Of a stretch of 64,000 nucleotides of DNA, positions 60,487 through 64,000 are shown piece by piece. Every line of letters begins with the position of its first letter. Positions within the stretch are counted from its first letter, which is position 1. This stretch comes from Macrostomum hystrix (lineage: Eukaryota; Platyhelminthes; Macrostomidae), in NCBI GenBank assembly GCA_950097015.1, contig CATNEN010000007.1:11161001-11225000 (forward strand), in the 5' to 3' direction. The notes under the pieces were generated by a model. It did not search any database and had not been told where the DNA came from. It was given only the letters and a program-made list of their open reading frames with translations. A program made the translations under genes and the position numbers.

Positions 60487-61585
60487 TCAGAGCAGGCGCC
60501 CAAGCGCAAAGACCTCGCACAAGGAGAGATACTCGCCCAGCTGGCGCTGCGTGATCATCAGGCTCATGCCCACGCACAAGGAGAGATAGATACTCGCCCA
60601 GCTGGCGCATCATCAGGCTCATGCCCACGCACAAGGAGAGATAGATACTCGCCCAGCTGGCGCAGCGTGATCATCAGGCTCATGCCCACGCACAAGGAGA
60701 GATACTCGCCCAGCTGGCGCAGCGTGATCATCAGGCTCATGCCCACGCACAAGGAGAGATACTCGCCCAGCTGGCGCAGCGTGATCATCAGGCTCATGCC
60801 CACGCACAAGGAGAGATACTCGCCCAGCTGGCGCAGCGTGATCATCAGGCTCATGCCCACGCGCTCACAGGTGAAGTCCTGCACGCTGAACGCCACGCTG
60901 GAGTTGTAGCTGGCGCACTGCTGGCCGTCCACGGAGATCGCGAAGTTTGTGAGTCGAGACGCGCAGCAGTCCTGACGGTTGTAGATGCGCACCAGACCGA
61001 TGAAGGCCCTTCCAACCGCATGGCAGCCTTCCACCACTGGCTGGTGCTGGGTGCTGCATTGGTGTGCCTGCAGATCCCTTGAGCATGAATCTGCTGCAGA
61101 TTGCCGTCGATGGCGCCTCCACAGAGATTTTCCAAGTTGCTCGACTAACTGCAAGCGCCCAGCTGCAGCTGCTCTGCATTGGCGGGAGAGGGTCAGAATT
61201 GTTAAATCCTTTCATCAGAATGAGCATATGATTTGAGGCGAGATGGTTCGGTAAGTTGCTCACGTAGCCTCCAGGTGAACAGCCGGTCCCCGCTACAGTT
61301 GGTCGCCACTGCTGCCTGAGCAGCCATCATCACTTCCTGCTCGCTGCACAGCAGACCGCAGCCTCCGCCTCCGGCATTGTCGATGATGCGAATGCCGCGG
61401 CATCTCGGCTGCATGGCGCACCTAAGAGCGCAGCTGCCGAACGCCTCCTGAAATTTGCCATCGGAGCAGCCGGCAGCGGGGTTCCTGGGCTCGAAGCTCA
61501 CAGGCGAGCCGCAGCGCTGGAAAGTTTCTGTCGGCAGCAGCGACAGCAGCACGTAGGCTGTGGTCAGCGCCGTCCTCATGGTCAT
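60487..61585 (-). pseudogene. F-type lectin-like gene, copy 3, broken
   Basis: Exon 1 (61585-61264) looks intact: ATG after an acceptor (CTTCCAG), signal peptide (LTTAYVLLSLLPTETF) and the cysteine-rich domain. Exon 2 (61173-60487) is broken. It has a TAG where copy 2 has a glutamine codon (CSQS), a two-base insertion after the WWKAA stretch that shifts the frame, and near the 3' end a 57-bp segment repeated in tandem. The segment encodes VGMSLMITLRQLGEYLSLC and is in frame for several copies, then two units have small indels that break the frame again. The lectin core GLVRIYNRQDCCASRL is still well preserved, so inactivation appears recent. Confidence 0.85.
60500..60860 (-). repeat. 57-bp tandem repeat inside the lectin pseudogene
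   Basis: About six copies with period 57 (CACAAGGAGAGATACTCGCC starting at 60691, 60748 and 60805, for example). 57 is 19 codons, so the frame is kept in the right-hand copies; two left-hand copies have a 4-base insertion (AGATAGATAC) and a short deletion. Confidence 0.92.
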
Positions 61586-62634
61586 TGAGCTTAGGAGGTC
61601 TGGAAGGAGCACAATTCCCCCTTTAAGATCGCGTCTTTAGCTGCTTTGGGGTTCTCAACAACAATGGATATCCTCTCACCACTCTCACTAAGTACAGCTC
61701 TCAGGCCACAGCTCAATCGGGCTACTGCAGCCCCACCTGAGCTTGCCGCGCAGTTCCGAGAAATCGACTTGTTTCTACAAATGTTGAGAGCCGTTTTCTA
61801 AGGCACTTCAGTCCAGAGCCTGCTGTCTGCGACAGCTAGGAAAATGAGGTTTTTCAGCGGCTTAAATCTTGTTTGCTATCGCTCTGCCCAGGCGCTCATC
61901 CTTTACCATTGTCCGTGTGCACTATATGCTCATAAAGCAGATAACTCAACTGGCTGGGCGTCCGCTTGAGACTTGGTGGCTATTGTGTATGAGAGCTGGT
62001 TAGAATAATACTGCAGTAGCTGATCGTCAGTGCCCGGCTGCCAATATATTGTGCAGGGTCCCCCATCCCCCATGGCAACAGGCAGCTGCTGGTGATGCGC
62101 ATGATGCATGCAGGTGGCAATTATTATTAAATTGCAGGAATTTGGAGGTAAAACATAGAACTGCCGGGTTATATGAGCCCGCGATCTAAGCTGTAGTCTT
62201 TTGCATCAATAACTCTAGCTACGCCCAGACATTTTGGCTAATTATTAGGGTTGAGGGCATCACTCGACCAGCATCGCAGTTAACTTGTTGAGCTTTTTGC
62301 TTAGTCTTCTACTGAAGGTAGCTAGTATATTGAAAATCTTAAATCATTTGGTGCAGTTCGCTAAGCTTTACTACGAGAATAAACTGTCACTGAGTCCTGA
62401 CACGCACGGATGCTGTTGCAACCCAAAAAGTGAAAAATCTGAATTGAATTCATGGTTTCAAGGATTTTATTTAGGCGCAACGTGTTGTGGTGAGAATGAG
62501 ATCATGCAGTCTCCTTTGTATCCTCCTGGTGAGGAGCGACGGGGTTTGCTCCGAGCTTATCTCTCTGAAAGAACCAAGGGCTAGTGGCATGAAGAGCATC
62601 ATTGAAGTTACTGTTTTCCTGTTCCAGTGCGCAG
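61586..62634. other. spacer, nothing recognised
   Basis: No coding motif or repeat recognised. Confidence 0.3.
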
Positions 62635-62710
62635 CCTGAGCAGCTGTAAGCAGCCTTTGGAAGCGCCGCAATAGCTGCGGCCTTGCTGGTGGCTGTACAT
62701 CTGGCACAAC
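62635..62710 (-). pseudogene. small lectin-cluster relic
   Basis: GAGCAGCTGTAAGCAGCCTT and GCCGCAATAGCTGC resemble 59150-59195. Homology is short and only suggestive. Confidence 0.35.
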
Positions 62711-64000
62711 TAGACTTGGTGTTTTTCGTTAAATAAAACCCTCTGTAAGGGCATTCCGCGTATCCAGAGTTGCTTGGCGCACTTTTACCTATATGGCGCA
62801 GACCTGAGTTGAGAAGAGATTTAAGATTGTTAAATCTTTATTTCAAGCCATTTTACGTTTTCTTCATTGTAAAATTATAACAATCAGCAATTAGTGATAG
62901 TCTTTAGGTGATTGATAGACTCAACAGTTTTTTTCTAAAAAACAACACAATTCTTTCATTCTGAACCGAGAAACCAGGCTTAATTGCACTTGCTTAGTTT
63001 GCAATTTGAAAGGTTTTTAAGTGCACAAAAAGTTTAAACAAAATTTTATTCCTTTGCTCCAAACTGTTAGTTGTCTGTGCAAAAGACACATCACCTTTCA
63101 TTTTAAAAGAATATTTTTTGACTATGGAAGAATTATTTTAGTTCAATTTATAATGCTGCGGTATGAGAAGTTTCTAGAAAATTCTCCACTTACGAGTACG
63201 AGTGCCAAACAAACATTTCATTGAATATTTTAGCACGCTCTTGAACTGCAAGCGTAGAATCTCTGTAGTACGATGTTTAAGAGCACTCATGTGATTTTTC
63301 TCGCATATAGCATTAAGCATTCACCTGGATAAAATATCTGCTATTGCCATGAGCATATAAATTAAAATTGCCTTTCGTCTCTCATTCAACTCAATCATTT
63401 GTCAATCAAGTCAATCAAGTCAATCAAGACAATCAAGTCAATCATTTTATCACAAGCTAGCTAGCTAATGTAGGCGTAGCAATTGTTATGTAAAGCTAGC
63501 TACTCGATTCTACTGTCTTGAATAAAAGTGTAGGCCTAGCTATGGTAGCCTATTGATCGATCATCGATCAGTCTCCGATGGCCATACCACATACTAGTAA
63601 ATAAGAAATAGAATAAAACTAAGCATATGTTGCTTAAGTTAGCCTACAAGACATACTTAAGACGTTCAGAGTTAAGTAATTTTATTGTAGGTCTAATAGG
63701 ACTTTAGATCCCAATATCCCAAGATCAGAGTTTAGCAATTAAAATTTTTATTTATCTGAGTAAACTTCAGAGTACAGTTCCTAGTTCTATCTTCTGAGAA
63801 TTATCCTTAGTATGTTGCTTACTTTTCTTTTTATTAATTTGTTGTTCAGTAAATAGTTTTGGGTATTTCATTTTTGACTGTCCACAATATACAAGACATG
63901 CATTTGTGTTATATTAGACTAATTTAGGAAATAGTCTAACATTAAATATAAGTCCATATCATTCTTAAAATTGTTTCTTATGTAGGCCAAACTACTATTA
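62711..64000. other. AT-rich spacer
   Basis: Contains a short 10-bp repeat (AATCAAGTCA) at 63400-63445 and short palindromes (GATCGATCATCGATC near 63555). No gene seen. Confidence 0.35.

Overview
The window is animal nuclear DNA. Genes are split by GT-AG introns, coding exons are GC-rich against AT-rich spacers, and non-LTR, LTR, SINE and DNA transposons are all present. Almost every gene has a strong 3' splice acceptor 2-31 nt before its start codon. That pattern fits spliced-leader trans-splicing. Together with the very heavy minisatellite load it suggests a flatworm-like (Macrostomum-type) or other spiralian genome; this placement is inference.

Layout. 0.5-4.3 kb: an H3.3-type histone and a 56-residue lysine/arginine-rich chromatin-type protein. 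4.8-7.8 kb: a foldback element with a hAT element nested in it, the hAT having a clean 8-bp target duplication. 10.0-15.5 kb: a coronin gene with two candidate last exons of exactly equal length, each encoding a coiled coil, and a different minisatellite in every intron. 16.6-21.6 kb: minisatellites around a small secreted-type glycoprotein gene on the minus strand. 22.4-23.3 kb: a BTB (KCTD-like) gene. 26.1-27.3 and 40.3-41.4 kb: two FkbM-type methyltransferase genes that are nearly identical along the whole coding region except one central 133-bp window. 29.2-39.4 kb: a transposon cluster with a tRNA-derived SINE, a FkbM pseudogene scrap, a LINE relic, and a long PHD-finger/endonuclease/RT/RNase H LINE whose only visible break is a Gypsy element inserted near its start. 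The Gypsy itself lacks reverse transcriptase. 42.4-45.0 kb: a truncated LTR element and two large satellites. 46.0-48.2 kb: an unrecognised three-exon gene. 49.6-51.7 kb: a five-exon gene joining a RING-like finger, a ubiquitin-like domain and a TerD-like domain. 52-62.7 kb: a cluster of secreted F-type (fucolectin-like) lectin genes, with one intact copy, one copy lacking an evident start codon, one pseudogene and at least three relics.

There is no operon logic. The genes serve chromatin (H3.3, basic protein), actin (coronin), protein-ubiquitin biology (RING/UBL/TerD, BTB), Golgi or secretory-route methylation (FkbM pair), and secreted recognition proteins (lectins). The FkbM and lectin families look actively duplicating and decaying. 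Most long reading frames outside these genes are by-products of tandem repeats whose unit is a multiple of three.
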